Virus record (IMG/VR): IMGVR_UViG_3300009177_000030
Location: 30,721-94,720 of that record
Reading direction: 5' to 3' (one strand)
Origin: a virus
DNA length: 64,000 nt
Below, in pieces: positions 34,455-42,878 of the stretch (position 1 is its first letter; each line of letters opens with the position of its first letter). Under the pieces are notes generated by a model, which ran no database searches, was not told the origin of the DNA, and worked only from the letters and a program-made list of their open reading frames with translations. The position numbers were made by a program, and so were the translations under genes.

Positions 34455-35060
34455 ATGAAAGAGCGCGGCATTCTATTCTCAGCCCCAATGGTGCGCGCGA
34501 ATCGGGCCGGAGTTAAGACGCAAACCAGACGCACGCGCGGGCTGGATAAGATCAACGAAGCGCCGGATTCATGGTCATACGAATACGCTGGTGGCGTTGA
34601 TAATGCGTGGCATACGTTTGTTCAGATTGGGCACAACCCTGACGCTCTGAAAATTCGATGCCCCTATGGTGTTCCATGTGACCGGCTGTGGGTTCGCGAA
34701 ACATGGACTGGCTCGTGGGCGTACGAAACAATGCACATCGTCTACGCTGCCGATGGCGCAGAACGCGATCTAGAGATTCCAGACGTTCCCGCCGATTACC
34801 AATTACCGAAAGCCGCTCTCAAGCCGCTCAACTGGGTTTCTCCGCTATTTCTGCCGCGCTGGGCATCTCGCGACACGCTGGAGGTGGTGAGCGCTCGACC
34901 TGAGCGATTACAGGACATCACGGAGGCGGATGCGCTCGCGGAAGGCTTCGGCCCACGGCAGTCAATTGCTCTGTTTCGTGGAACGTGGTCGGTTATTAAC
35001 GGCCTCGAATCGTGGAATTTAAATCCTTGGGTCTGGCGCGTGGAGTACCGCCGCTTATGA
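34455..35060 (+). CDS. ASCH-type phage protein
   Basis: 201 aa. GILFSAPMVRANRAGVKTQTRR and CPYGVPCDRLWVRETW are the hallmark of a phage family with an ASCH/PUA-like fold, which suggests RNA or modified-nucleotide binding. LEVVSARPERLQDITEADAL is its second conserved block. Directly follows the previous stop. Confidence 0.75.
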   Translation: MKERGILFSAPMVRANRAGVKTQTRRTRGLDKINEAPDSWSYEYAGGVDNAWHTFVQIGHNPDALKIRCPYGVPCDRLWVRETWTGSWAYETMHIVYAADGAERDLEIPDVPADYQLPKAALKPLNWVSPLFLPRWASRDTLEVVSARPERLQDITEADALAEGFGPRQSIALFRGTWSVINGLESWNLNPWVWRVEYRRL

Positions 35061-35551
35061 GCAACCTCTTCCTCGACTCCGGCGCCACCTTCAGCGAGGA
35101 CCGGAAATACCGAAGTTTGCTGTGGAGGATTTGGGATAATTCTATGCCATTGTTGTGCGTAGTGCTTTTGAACCCGAGCGTTGCGGCTGAAGAAGAATCA
35201 GACAGCACGGTGACCCGCCAGATCGAACGCGCACACCGGATGGGATGCGGTGGTCTACTGGTCGTGAATGCCTACGACTTTGTATCGACAGATCCAAAGT
35301 ACATGAAAGCTCAGGATGTGCCGTCTAGCCTGGAGAACGATGCCGCTATCCTTGCAGCCTGTAAACGGGCTGTGGACTCCGGCGGCATGGTGATCTGTGG
35401 CTGGGGCGGTAATTGCACACAGGCGCGGCACAATGAACTTGTGCGGTTGCTTCAGGGGATACCGCTCCATGCGTTGAAAGTGAATGCTGACGGCTCGCCT
35501 CAGCATCCGTTATATTTGGGATATTCCGTGCAGCCTGTGAGGTGGCCATAA
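35057..35551 (+). CDS. DUF1643 protein
   Basis: 164 aa from ATG 35057 (ATGA). LLNPSVAAEEESDSTV, LLVVNAYDFVSTDP, VICGWGGN and HPLYLGY match DUF1643, common in phages and near DNA-modification genes; function unknown. Confidence 0.8.
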   Translation: MSNLFLDSGATFSEDRKYRSLLWRIWDNSMPLLCVVLLNPSVAAEEESDSTVTRQIERAHRMGCGGLLVVNAYDFVSTDPKYMKAQDVPSSLENDAAILAACKRAVDSGGMVICGWGGNCTQARHNELVRLLQGIPLHALKVNADGSPQHPLYLGYSVQPVRWP

Positions 35552-35889
35552 TGCTCAACCCCAACCACGCATGGATCTCCAAGATCAAGAAAGGCGACGT
35601 CCTGCGATCCGGAACCGGCATGCTCCGAATTGTCCGCCGGGTGAGCCATTCCTTCATTAAATACTACGGCATCCGAACGTCAGTGACGTTCACAATTCAG
35701 GCTTGCTCATGGACCGGCAGGCCCTATACCGTCCTCACTGGCAACGATCTGGTGCAGATGGGGTACATTCCGATGCGTGGGAGATTTGCGCTGAAGACTA
35801 AATTCGACAGGACGCTGGAGCGGGATTTTTCGGCCGATACGGCGGCGGACTGTGAATTAACGTGTTGTGATGTGAAAGGAGTAGCATGA
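35551..35889 (+). CDS. Hypothetical protein
   Basis: 112 aa from ATG 35551 (TAATG). Beta-rich N-terminal half (GDVLRSGTGMLRIVRRV). Confidence 0.55.
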   Translation: MLNPNHAWISKIKKGDVLRSGTGMLRIVRRVSHSFIKYYGIRTSVTFTIQACSWTGRPYTVLTGNDLVQMGYIPMRGRFALKTKFDRTLERDFSADTAADCELTCCDVKGVA

Positions 35890-36311
35890 GCCGGCACGGC
35901 TACAACGACGATATCGACAACTGGGCCATGATTAAATGGCGTGGTCAGGTAGCAAGCGCTATTCGAGGCCGGCGTGGACAGAAACTCCTCACTGATCTAC
36001 TCGCAGCCTTAGATGCCATGCCAGAGAAACGCCTCATCGCTCATGAGTTAGAGGAAGTAGACGGCGAAGTGTGCGCGCTCGGTGCTTTGGGTAAAGCGCG
36101 CGGCATGGACATGAAGGAACTCGACCCGGAGGAGCCGGAGTCCGTAGCTGCCGCGTTTGACATCGCGCCGCAGTTGGCGCGGGAGATCGTTTACGAGAAC
36201 GATGAGTATGACTGGATTTATGTGGATTCTGGTCGCCGGGAAGTAACTCCTGAAGAACGGTGGGCTTATATGCGGAAGTGGGTAGTGGGGCGGATTAAGG
36301 TGACCGCATGA
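35886..36311 (+). CDS. Conserved phage hypothetical protein
   Basis: 141 aa. MIKWRGQVASAIRGRRGQKLL, ALDAMPEKRLIAHEL and GEVCALGALGKARG are a block I recall from many unrelated phages; unnamed. Likely helical and soluble. Confidence 0.7.
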   Translation: MSRHGYNDDIDNWAMIKWRGQVASAIRGRRGQKLLTDLLAALDAMPEKRLIAHELEEVDGEVCALGALGKARGMDMKELDPEEPESVAAAFDIAPQLAREIVYENDEYDWIYVDSGRREVTPEERWAYMRKWVVGRIKVTA

Positions 36312-36817
36312 TCGCCAAACTAATAACTGCTTACGGAAAACCAACCATCCTCGCGTGCGATGCTCAGTGCGGATTGGCGTGGGGTATCCAAAATCGTCCG
36401 CGCGTTCGTTTTGACGATGAGGACGATTACGCCTTCCTGTCTGACATTGAAGCCCTGGCTTCTACAGGGCCAGCGCCGGAAGACCCTGGCACCTACGAAG
36501 GTCCTGACGGAAAACCTGTTGGTGATGAAGATCGTCTGAATCGGTGGTGCTTTCGGGAATGTGAGCGTTCCGTGTCTACCTCGGGGCACGGGTTGATTCA
36601 ACTGGATGATTGGTCGCGGCGTGTTTATAATCAGCCGGGCAAGCATCGGGATGAGCGGGAAGCGGAGAAACCAGAACCCCTGCCGGAGCGAATGGACCAC
36701 TGCCATGCAGGTCGGGACGGAGAATGCAACTGGAAGGCTTGCCCGCAAATCCGCGACAACGAGCCGACTGCCACCGGGCGGCATTGCCCTCTTGATGTTT
36801 GGAGGGAGGAAGATTGA
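36308..36817 (+). CDS. Hypothetical protein with Cys/His motifs
   Basis: 169 aa. Early CDAQC, a central RWCFRECERS and a C-terminal C-x-H group (DHCHAGRDGECNWKAC, HCPLD) suggest two metal sites. Coupled by TTGA to the helicase. Confidence 0.55.
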   Translation: MIAKLITAYGKPTILACDAQCGLAWGIQNRPRVRFDDEDDYAFLSDIEALASTGPAPEDPGTYEGPDGKPVGDEDRLNRWCFRECERSVSTSGHGLIQLDDWSRRVYNQPGKHRDEREAEKPEPLPERMDHCHAGRDGECNWKACPQIRDNEPTATGRHCPLDVWREED

Positions 36818-38451
36818 GTTTCACGCTCCGGCCATACCAAGACCATGACTTCAGCGAACTTCGGCAGCAACTGAGGCACTTTCGCTCGGTACTGTATTGC
36901 CTTCCCACCGGCGGAGGTAAGGGCACCGTTATCGCGCAGATGGTTGCGAATGCGGTCGCTAAGAAAAAGTTCGTAATCTTCGCGGTCAGGGGCCTCGCCC
37001 TCTGCCACGACATGAGCCGTCGACTGACAAAGCTAGGGATCAAGCACGGCGTTCTTATGGGAGGCCATAAGCGCGAGCGGTGGTATCCAGTACAGGTCGC
37101 AAGCATTGACACCCTGCACCGGATAAAGCATAAACCGCAGTGTGACCTGCTGATAATAGACGAGGCCCGCACGTTCATGAGCGCCACCGGGCGTATGGTT
37201 CTCCAGGAATATCCTAACGCCAAGATCGTTGGTATGGATGCCACGCCCGCCCTCCTGAACGGGCAGGGACTCGGTGTTTCAACTGGCGGAATATTTGAAT
37301 CCATGGTGACTGGGCCCACTGAGCAGGCCCTGATTGACATGAAATTCTTATCCCCGTCCATCCCTATCGGGACTCAGGATCCGATCGACGTCAGCGGCAT
37401 TGAAAAGACTGGTGGCGACTTCAATCAAAAGAAACTGGCCGAGGTTTGCGACAAAGTAAAGTTGGTCGGCGACATCGTAGAGAACTGGTTGCGCCACGGA
37501 GAATATCGAAAATCTCTGGCCTTCGGTGTGGACCAGAAGCACGCTAAGCATATTCAGGAGCAGTTTGTCTCTGCGGGCGTCCAGTTCGAGTACGTCGACG
37601 CTTCCACGCCGGACGACGAGCGCGAGGATATATACGATCGACTGGACCGTGGGCCTTTGGTCGGGATATCGAACTGCATGATAGCGGGGGTTGGGTTCGA
37701 TCACCCGGTCATATCCTGCGTAATCGCCGCTAGGCCAACCGCCTCGTTAACGCTGTGGCGCCAGATGATAGGCCGCGGCGGACGTATTTGCCCGGACTGT
37801 GCGCAGCATGGCAAGTGCAAATTCCACCCAACAGGAAAGAAGAATTTTATCATTCTTGACCACGCCGGGAATGGCATTCGCCACTGGCCGTATGGATTTT
37901 TCGAAACGCCGCCGATATGGACTCTCGATGGGCCACAAAAGCCACCTAAGGATGGCAACAAGGCGGCTCCGGTGTCGATGTGTAAGCGTCCAGTCCCGAT
38001 ACCTGAAACTGGAGTTCCTTCTTTTTTCAAGGGCCCAATATCGAAGGATGGAAAATTCATGTTGCCCGGTTTTCATCAATTCCGTGCCGGTCCAGAGATT
38101 TGCCCGTACTGCGGAATCCCGCTACGTGGGCCCGGTCGCGACATCGAAGTCGAGGCTGGGCAACTCACGGACCTGTCTGCACTACGCGAGCAGGCCAAGA
38201 CTGAGGTCAAAGAAAAAAGCGCGAAGATGGTAGCGTATGAAGAACGAATGCGCCGACGCTATCTGGAATTGGTGAAGACCGCCATGACATCCACCAAGAA
38301 AGACGGCTCACCGTTTTCGAAAAACTACCCGAGCATGGCCTTTGAAATCGAGTTTCACCGCTGGCCGAAAAAGGAATGGAAGGAAGAGGCGATTAAGTTG
38401 TACGGCGGCCCGGTGGTGGTGAAAGAATACTTGCAGGAGTCATTGATATGA
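36814..38451 (+). CDS. SF2 DNA helicase
   Basis: 545 aa from TTG 36814 (TTGA overlap with the previous stop). RPYQ as Q-like motif, Walker A PTGGGKG (31-37), DEAR box (116-119), GMDATPA (motif III), and RQMIGRGGR (motif VI). A Cys knuckle CPDCAQHGKCKFHP follows motif VI and another (CPYCGIPL) lies near 440. This is the phage DEAD/DEAH-type replication or recombination helicase; ATP-driven unwinding in the cytoplasm. Confidence 0.9.
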   Translation: MSFTLRPYQDHDFSELRQQLRHFRSVLYCLPTGGGKGTVIAQMVANAVAKKKFVIFAVRGLALCHDMSRRLTKLGIKHGVLMGGHKRERWYPVQVASIDTLHRIKHKPQCDLLIIDEARTFMSATGRMVLQEYPNAKIVGMDATPALLNGQGLGVSTGGIFESMVTGPTEQALIDMKFLSPSIPIGTQDPIDVSGIEKTGGDFNQKKLAEVCDKVKLVGDIVENWLRHGEYRKSLAFGVDQKHAKHIQEQFVSAGVQFEYVDASTPDDEREDIYDRLDRGPLVGISNCMIAGVGFDHPVISCVIAARPTASLTLWRQMIGRGGRICPDCAQHGKCKFHPTGKKNFIILDHAGNGIRHWPYGFFETPPIWTLDGPQKPPKDGNKAAPVSMCKRPVPIPETGVPSFFKGPISKDGKFMLPGFHQFRAGPEICPYCGIPLRGPGRDIEVEAGQLTDLSALREQAKTEVKEKSAKMVAYEERMRRRYLELVKTAMTSTKKDGSPFSKNYPSMAFEIEFHRWPKKEWKEEAIKLYGGPVVVKEYLQESLI

Positions 38452-38618
38452 CCGTCCGCGAACTAATCACCGAACTCCAGGCACTGCCCGATCAGAACAA
38501 ACGAGCCATGTATCCGTACAAGTACTTCCAGGACGACAGCAAAGGAAACGTGGTGGAATTCGAGACTGAGGAGATAACGGATCTTGAGGTTACCGACACT
38601 GAGGTGCGTTTAATATGA
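38448..38618 (+). CDS. 56-aa acidic protein
   Basis: ATGA coupling at both ends. Begins MTVRELITELQALP, then acidic beta; resembles a short phage family seen beside helicase and nuclease genes. Confidence 0.55.
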   Translation: MTVRELITELQALPDQNKRAMYPYKYFQDDSKGNVVEFETEEITDLEVTDTEVRLI

Positions 38619-38950
38619 CCAACCGCGAAGCCCACGAACAAGCCGCCGGCATGGGGCTGGAAGAATCGTTTTTTCGTTTTAACGGGATTGATCCGGAGGG
38701 GGAGTATGGCCCACAGGTGGCGCATCCGAAACCAAGAACCATCGACGATCTGGTATTGGAGCGGGCCTTCATCTACAATACAATCCACCACCGCGACATG
38801 CAGCCGTATGAGTATTCTTACGCGCTCGAGGTGGAACTGGCTCGGGTGCGGTTGGTGTTGCGGAAGATACAGGCAGAGTCGCGCCCGTCGGGTGAAGACT
38901 TCGGGAATAGCGCTGTGCTGAAGTTGGCGGAGGAAGGGTTGAAGTGCTGA
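38615..38950 (+). CDS. Hypothetical protein
   Basis: 111 aa, charged, helical second half; ATGA coupling. Unrecognised. Confidence 0.55.
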   Translation: MTNREAHEQAAGMGLEESFFRFNGIDPEGEYGPQVAHPKPRTIDDLVLERAFIYNTIHHRDMQPYEYSYALEVELARVRLVLRKIQAESRPSGEDFGNSAVLKLAEEGLKC

Positions 38951-39168
38951 AGAAAGCCTGGCTCACGCCGCACACCCCAGAACTGAGCACACTTACGCTG
39001 GAATCATTAAACCTGACGCCGGAACACATGCGGTTATCGGCTGACCAGCGCACATTCCCGGCCGCCAATCCAGAGCATCACGTAACCGTTATCGGGCTGC
39101 TTTATGATAACGATTTGCGGCAGATCATGTTTGCTATCAAGGATTATCTGGACGGTAAGGATGCCTGA
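38944..39168 (+). CDS. Small hypothetical protein
   Basis: 74 aa from GTG 38944, overlapping the previous gene by 7 bases. Unrecognised. Confidence 0.5.
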   Translation: MLKKAWLTPHTPELSTLTLESLNLTPEHMRLSADQRTFPAANPEHHVTVIGLLYDNDLRQIMFAIKDYLDGKDA

Positions 39169-39553
39169 CAAACCACCCACCGCGAACCAAATTACGGCCG
39201 AGCTCCTGCTGAAGATACCGCGGGCAATACCGAACGTGTGGGTGTGGCGTAATAACCGTATCGACGCGAAGGCTGTCGGCAGAAACGGCAAGATGCGTCA
39301 TGTTTCGGCTGGCATTAACGGGCAGGGTGACTTGAGCGGAATGGCTACGATCGATATGTTCACGTCCACTGGCGCGCGAAAAAAGGTTGCCGTTCGGGTT
39401 GAGTTAGAAGTAAAATCGCACAATGATCACATCCGGCTATCGCAAGAAGCCTTTGGCGGAAAAGTGAAATCGATGGGCGGAATCTACTTAATCGTGTCAG
39501 ACCCCGAACAGGGGATTGCGGATTTGCGGGAGGAGTTGTGCCAACTCTCGTAA
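39161..39553 (+). CDS. VRR-NUC nuclease
   Basis: 130 aa from ATG 39161. GQGDLSGM (metal Asp), VELEVKSH (E-x-K) and QEAFGGKV give the PD-(D/E)XK VRR-NUC core, a Holliday-junction or structure-specific nuclease in many phages. Sits next to the helicase. Confidence 0.85.
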   Translation: MPDKPPTANQITAELLLKIPRAIPNVWVWRNNRIDAKAVGRNGKMRHVSAGINGQGDLSGMATIDMFTSTGARKKVAVRVELEVKSHNDHIRLSQEAFGGKVKSMGGIYLIVSDPEQGIADLREELCQLS

Positions 39554-40614
39554 TCGGACCGTCAACTACTCGGAAATACTGCGTAGACGTTAAATGCCAA
39601 CGGTGCGGGGCGATCAGAACTGCCGAAAATCGTCGAAACAGAATACCTGCTTTCTGTCGGGATTGCATTCGCACAAAGGACCGTGTTCACCTAACGTGTC
39701 CCGTCTGCTCAAAGGAATGGTCGGTGAAGAAGTCTCACGCGCCGCGCACTAAATACTGTTCTAAGGCGTGCGAGGCTGTTGGATACAGGGATCAAATGCG
39801 GAATGACTCCAACCCGAACTGGAGGGGCGGAGATGTAGTTGTTAAATGCCAACAGTGTGAACGTGATTATAAGGTCCGTAGGTCCGTAGCGTCCCGAGCT
39901 AAATGCTGTTCCCGTTCATGCCTGTCGTCCTACCGCTCTGTATTGATGAAGGGCAGACCCAACCCAATCCATAAAAAACGCGTTACGCGACCGAAACCAG
40001 ATAAGGCACCGAAACCAAGTCGGTCGAGCAATCTAGACGCAAAAACTTATACTGGAAATTGCCCTAAGTGTAATGTGCGAAGAAAAATAACCAAGGGCTG
40101 TGATCCGCTCTGTCAAATATGCCGAAGGGAGGGAAAGCAGCCGATAAAGCCTTGCTTACTGTGCAATACGCCTCGTTCGTGGAACGGTACTTCTGGAATA
40201 TGCTCAAGGTGCTACAGATCCTCAAGATTAGGGGCGTCTAACCCGAACTGGAAAGGCGGAATCACCCCAGCCAACAAGAAATTAAGGGCCTCTCCCGAAT
40301 ATAAGGCGTGGCGGATAGCCGTTTTTGAAAGAGACAGTTACACATGTCAAAAATGCGGTCAAGTGGGATGGACGCTTCACGCTCACCACCTCATACCGTT
40401 TTCTGCAGATCCAGAATTTAGGCTCGAAGTGTCAAATGGCCAGACGTTATGCGAGCCATGCCACAGAAAAACGGATTCATTTTTGGGGAAAGCAAAAACG
40501 TGGGGAAAAAGTCGCTTGCAGCGCAGTTTTTCGTTTGCAGTAGAACGGCCCGTTGAGTGGGGAGAACCCGATATCTCGGCCACGCTGGAGAAATTGAAGC
40601 AGGCGATTGGGTAG
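39538..40614 (+). CDS. Multi-zinc-finger HNH endonuclease, probable homing enzyme
   Basis: 358 aa from GTG 39538, overlapping VRR-NUC by 16 bases. At least five CxxC pairs in the first 240 residues (CQRC, CPVC, CQQC, CPKC, CSRC), two NPNW(R/K)GG blocks (NUMOD-like DNA contact), then HNH: CQKCGQVGW, HAHHLIPFS, NGQTLCEPCH. The coding stretch is more A/T-rich than its neighbours, as expected of an inserted homing gene. Its end runs directly into the C5 methyltransferase (TAGTG). Confidence 0.8.
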   Translation: MPTLVIGPSTTRKYCVDVKCQRCGAIRTAENRRNRIPAFCRDCIRTKDRVHLTCPVCSKEWSVKKSHAPRTKYCSKACEAVGYRDQMRNDSNPNWRGGDVVVKCQQCERDYKVRRSVASRAKCCSRSCLSSYRSVLMKGRPNPIHKKRVTRPKPDKAPKPSRSSNLDAKTYTGNCPKCNVRRKITKGCDPLCQICRREGKQPIKPCLLCNTPRSWNGTSGICSRCYRSSRLGASNPNWKGGITPANKKLRASPEYKAWRIAVFERDSYTCQKCGQVGWTLHAHHLIPFSADPEFRLEVSNGQTLCEPCHRKTDSFLGKAKTWGKSRLQRSFSFAVERPVEWGEPDISATLEKLKQAIG

Positions 40615-41759
40615 TGGTCTACTACAACGAGCTCGACAGGAAGAAAGCTGCATGGCTACGCGAACTGATAAAAGTAAACGCCATAGCAAAAGGTGAAGTA
40701 GATGAGCGATCAATTACCGATGTTCAACCAGGAGACCTTGACGGATTCGACCAGTGCCACTTCTTCGCCGGCATTGGAATCTGGAGCTACGCACTCCGGT
40801 GCGCCGGATGGCCAGACGAAGCGCAGGCTTGGACTGGTTCATGCCCGTGCCAACCGTTCAGCGTTGCTGGAAAGGGTGAAGGAACCGAGGATAGACGACA
40901 CCTTTGGCCAGCTTGGTTTAGACTCATCCGCGAGCGAAAGCCTGGGGTGGTCTTTGGCGAACAGGTTTCGTCTCCGGACGCACTCGCTTGGCTCGACATT
41001 GTTTTCGATGACATGGAAGGCTCGGCGTACACCATCGGGGCGGCGGATTTATGCGCTCCGGGCGTCGGCGCGCCCCACATCCGAAACCGTACTTTCTTCG
41101 TGGGCGACGCCCCGGACGCAAACGGGGGGGGCGGAATCTGGAGCAAGGAAGAAGGAACTCGGCCGGATGGAATCAGGCGGCGGGGATCTGGAGAGTCAGG
41201 CACTTCTTGCCAGTTGGCCGACACCGAGAGCGGAAGATTCGGAATCGAGCGGGATGATAGTATCCAGGGGAACAGCGGACACGTTAACGGCTGTAGCGAG
41301 TCTAACGGGATGGGCAACACCCACGAAACGGGATCACAAAGACGGAGCCAGCGAGGGAGCAGTGGAAGTAAACGCGCTTTTGGGTCGGCAAGTGTGGCTG
41401 GCAGCATGGCCAACGCCGAACGCAAATCCGGATGCTCCAAATATGAGCAAGAACCGAGGATCGGATCACGGCGGGGATCGGCGTCGATATACGTTGCAGG
41501 GTTTGGGGGAAGCGGCGAAGAATATCGACGTGGACCTGTTAACGGGTTCTGGGAAGATGCCGTGTGGATTCCATGCAGATCCGAAAGAGAAGGCGAAGAA
41601 GGACGGTATCGGCCAATTGAATCCTGCTCATTCCCGTTGGCTTATGGGACTCCCCAGCGTGTGGGACGACTGCGGGGTTACGGCGATGGAATCGTTGCGC
41701 CCCTTGCGCAAGCATTCATCGAGTGTTACATCGAAGAGTGCGACATAGTCTTCGCATGA
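40614..41759 (+). CDS. C5-cytosine DNA methyltransferase (frame 1 of a dual-coding locus)
   Basis: 381 aa from GTG 40614, the last base of the HNH stop; the frame opens earlier but conserved sequence starts here (YYNELDRKKAAWL). Motif I HFFAGIGIWS, motif IV GSCPCQPFS with catalytic C79, and the EQV equivalent of ENV. The middle is a polar low-complexity part and the end (GRLRGYGDGIVAPLAQAF) is motif X. It makes 5-methylcytosine to shield phage DNA. Nearly all of it overlaps a second gene in the +1 frame. Confidence 0.88.
   Translation: MVYYNELDRKKAAWLRELIKVNAIAKGEVDERSITDVQPGDLDGFDQCHFFAGIGIWSYALRCAGWPDEAQAWTGSCPCQPFSVAGKGEGTEDRRHLWPAWFRLIRERKPGVVFGEQVSSPDALAWLDIVFDDMEGSAYTIGAADLCAPGVGAPHIRNRTFFVGDAPDANGGGGIWSKEEGTRPDGIRRRGSGESGTSCQLADTESGRFGIERDDSIQGNSGHVNGCSESNGMGNTHETGSQRRSQRGSSGSKRAFGSASVAGSMANAERKSGCSKYEQEPRIGSRRGSASIYVAGFGGSGEEYRRGPVNGFWEDAVWIPCRSEREGEEGRYRPIESCSFPLAYGTPQRVGRLRGYGDGIVAPLAQAFIECYIEECDIVFA
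40702..41748 (+). CDS. Overlapping +1-frame gene within the C5 methyltransferase
   Basis: 348 aa, wholly inside the methyltransferase gene in another frame. Recognisable features: STLFSMTWK, RRIYALRASARPTS, a W(A/P)TP repeat (SWATPR, SWPTPR, GWATPT, AWPTPN), and GQLNPAHSRWLMGLP then WDDC, like the C-terminal recognition part of C5 methyltransferases. I recall stand-alone homologues beside phage cytosine methyltransferases, so I treat both frames as real. It may be a partner or specificity protein. Confidence 0.75.
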   Translation: MSDQLPMFNQETLTDSTSATSSPALESGATHSGAPDGQTKRRLGLVHARANRSALLERVKEPRIDDTFGQLGLDSSASESLGWSLANRFRLRTHSLGSTLFSMTWKARRTPSGRRIYALRASARPTSETVLSSWATPRTQTGGAESGARKKELGRMESGGGDLESQALLASWPTPRAEDSESSGMIVSRGTADTLTAVASLTGWATPTKRDHKDGASEGAVEVNALLGRQVWLAAWPTPNANPDAPNMSKNRGSDHGGDRRRYTLQGLGEAAKNIDVDLLTGSGKMPCGFHADPKEKAKKDGIGQLNPAHSRWLMGLPSVWDDCGVTAMESLRPLRKHSSSVTSKSAT

Positions 41760-42073
41760 CCTTCACCCTCCACCGCCGCCACCCCGGCAACACATTCTCC
41801 GGCCAGCGCATCTTACACAACCTAAAAGACAATCTACCGTTCACTGTAGACGTCGAAGGCCCCATCCCGCGCACCGACTACGCCGCAACGTGCAAATGCA
41901 CAGAGGTGTATCGGATCAACGCCGAGTCCGTGTCGTGGCTCAGGAAGAATGAGATGCTGCGTAAGGGGTTGAGGAATAACCCTTGCGTATGTGCGTGTCA
42001 GGGGGTTTTGGGTGGGGAGGTGGTTGATGTGGAGAAGCGGGGGTATCGGAGTCACTACAGGAAGCTAAAATAA
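41756..42073 (+). CDS. Hypothetical protein
   Basis: 105 aa from ATG 41756 (ATGA overlap). One CKC and a CVCAC group suggest a metal site. Last gene before the ABC/OmpA operon promoter. Confidence 0.55.
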   Translation: MTFTLHRRHPGNTFSGQRILHNLKDNLPFTVDVEGPIPRTDYAATCKCTEVYRINAESVSWLRKNEMLRKGLRNNPCVCACQGVLGGEVVDVEKRGYRSHYRKLK

Positions 42074-42089
42074 CAATTCCACAAAAATG

Positions 42090-42118
42090 TTGACATCGTA
42101 TGTGGGTATCTGTATACT
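42090..42118 (+). promoter_or_regulatory. Near-consensus sigma70 promoter
   Basis: TTGACA (42090-42095), 17 bases, TATACT (42113-42118). The ATG at 42127 is eight bases further on with no Shine-Dalgarno, so transcription would start at or just before the start codon. The best promoter in the window; drives the ABC/OmpA operon. Confidence 0.8.
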
Positions 42119-42126
42119 CGCTTTGT

Positions 42127-42291
42127 ATGCCAAACATCAACGTAAAAGATGACGTTCACAAGCGCCTTAAGCAATTGGCGCTAGACACCGGCGAAACCCT
42201 CTGCAACGTGGTCCATAACGCTTGCATGGACACACTATCGGCCGCCGAAAAGAAGGTCGCCGAAGTCAAGAAGAAGAGCACCCGCAAATGA
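42127..42291 (+). CDS. Ribbon-helix-helix regulator
   Basis: 54 aa from ATG 42127, probably leaderless. NINVKDDVHKRLKQLALDTGETL is a ribbon-helix-helix pattern (short strand, two helices, GETL turn), with a basic tail. As first gene behind a strong promoter it is likely an autoregulator of the operon. Confidence 0.7.
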   Translation: MPNINVKDDVHKRLKQLALDTGETLCNVVHNACMDTLSAAEKKVAEVKKKSTRK

Positions 42292-42878
42292 GCTGGCTCG
42301 CCCAAATTCAGGATCTAGTATTCGAGCCTGAAGAGATGAAGCCGACTCCGACAGCATCCGCAGCGCCAGCAACAACGACTGCATCGCCTGCATATGTTCC
42401 GTCGATTCCACCGGCTTGCGGGCCGATGGACGGATTTCTCGCCAAACTCCGCTCCAAACTTCAATCACCCGGATCGCCAGTAGAGAAGTTCGAAGCAACC
42501 CTGAACTCTTTAACTGCCATCGCGGACATCGGCACGCGGGTTACCGCGGCAGCCAGCGTTCTGAAGGCAACCGCTGGTATCGACGCCACTCAAATCAGGG
42601 CTGCGTACAATGACCGTCTGAACGCAATCGAGGTGCAGTGTGGTCAATTCAAGACGGCTCTCGACGGGCAACACCAGCAAGTGGAGCAGATGACGGCTGA
42701 TATCGATGCGAAGAACCGTGATATCCAAGCACTAACGCAACAGCGGGATTCGCTGAACGCGGATATCGCGTCTATACGAACGAAGATCGCGACAGCGCAG
42801 GCAGGTTTCGACAGCGCGGTCGCTACCGTTCGAAACGAAATTCAGGAAGCTATGAACAGATTGAAAGGGGTTCAGTAA
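42288..42878 (+). CDS. Coiled-coil protein
   Basis: 196 aa from ATG 42288 (ATGA). Pro/Ala/Thr-rich linker at about 14-45, then helical sequence; 105-196 is a long coiled coil (QVEQMTADIDAKNRDIQAL). No membrane helix. Probable structural partner of the next protein. Confidence 0.65.
   Translation: MSWLAQIQDLVFEPEEMKPTPTASAAPATTTASPAYVPSIPPACGPMDGFLAKLRSKLQSPGSPVEKFEATLNSLTAIADIGTRVTAAASVLKATAGIDATQIRAAYNDRLNAIEVQCGQFKTALDGQHQQVEQMTADIDAKNRDIQALTQQRDSLNADIASIRTKIATAQAGFDSAVATVRNEIQEAMNRLKGVQ

Noticed and set aside
36576-37361. 261-aa minus-strand frame
   Set aside because: Antisense to the helicase, whose motifs are clear.
40787-41440. 217-aa minus-strand frame
   Set aside because: A third frame over the dual-coding locus; Pro/Ser-rich shadow with no recognisable motif, unlike the two plus-strand frames.
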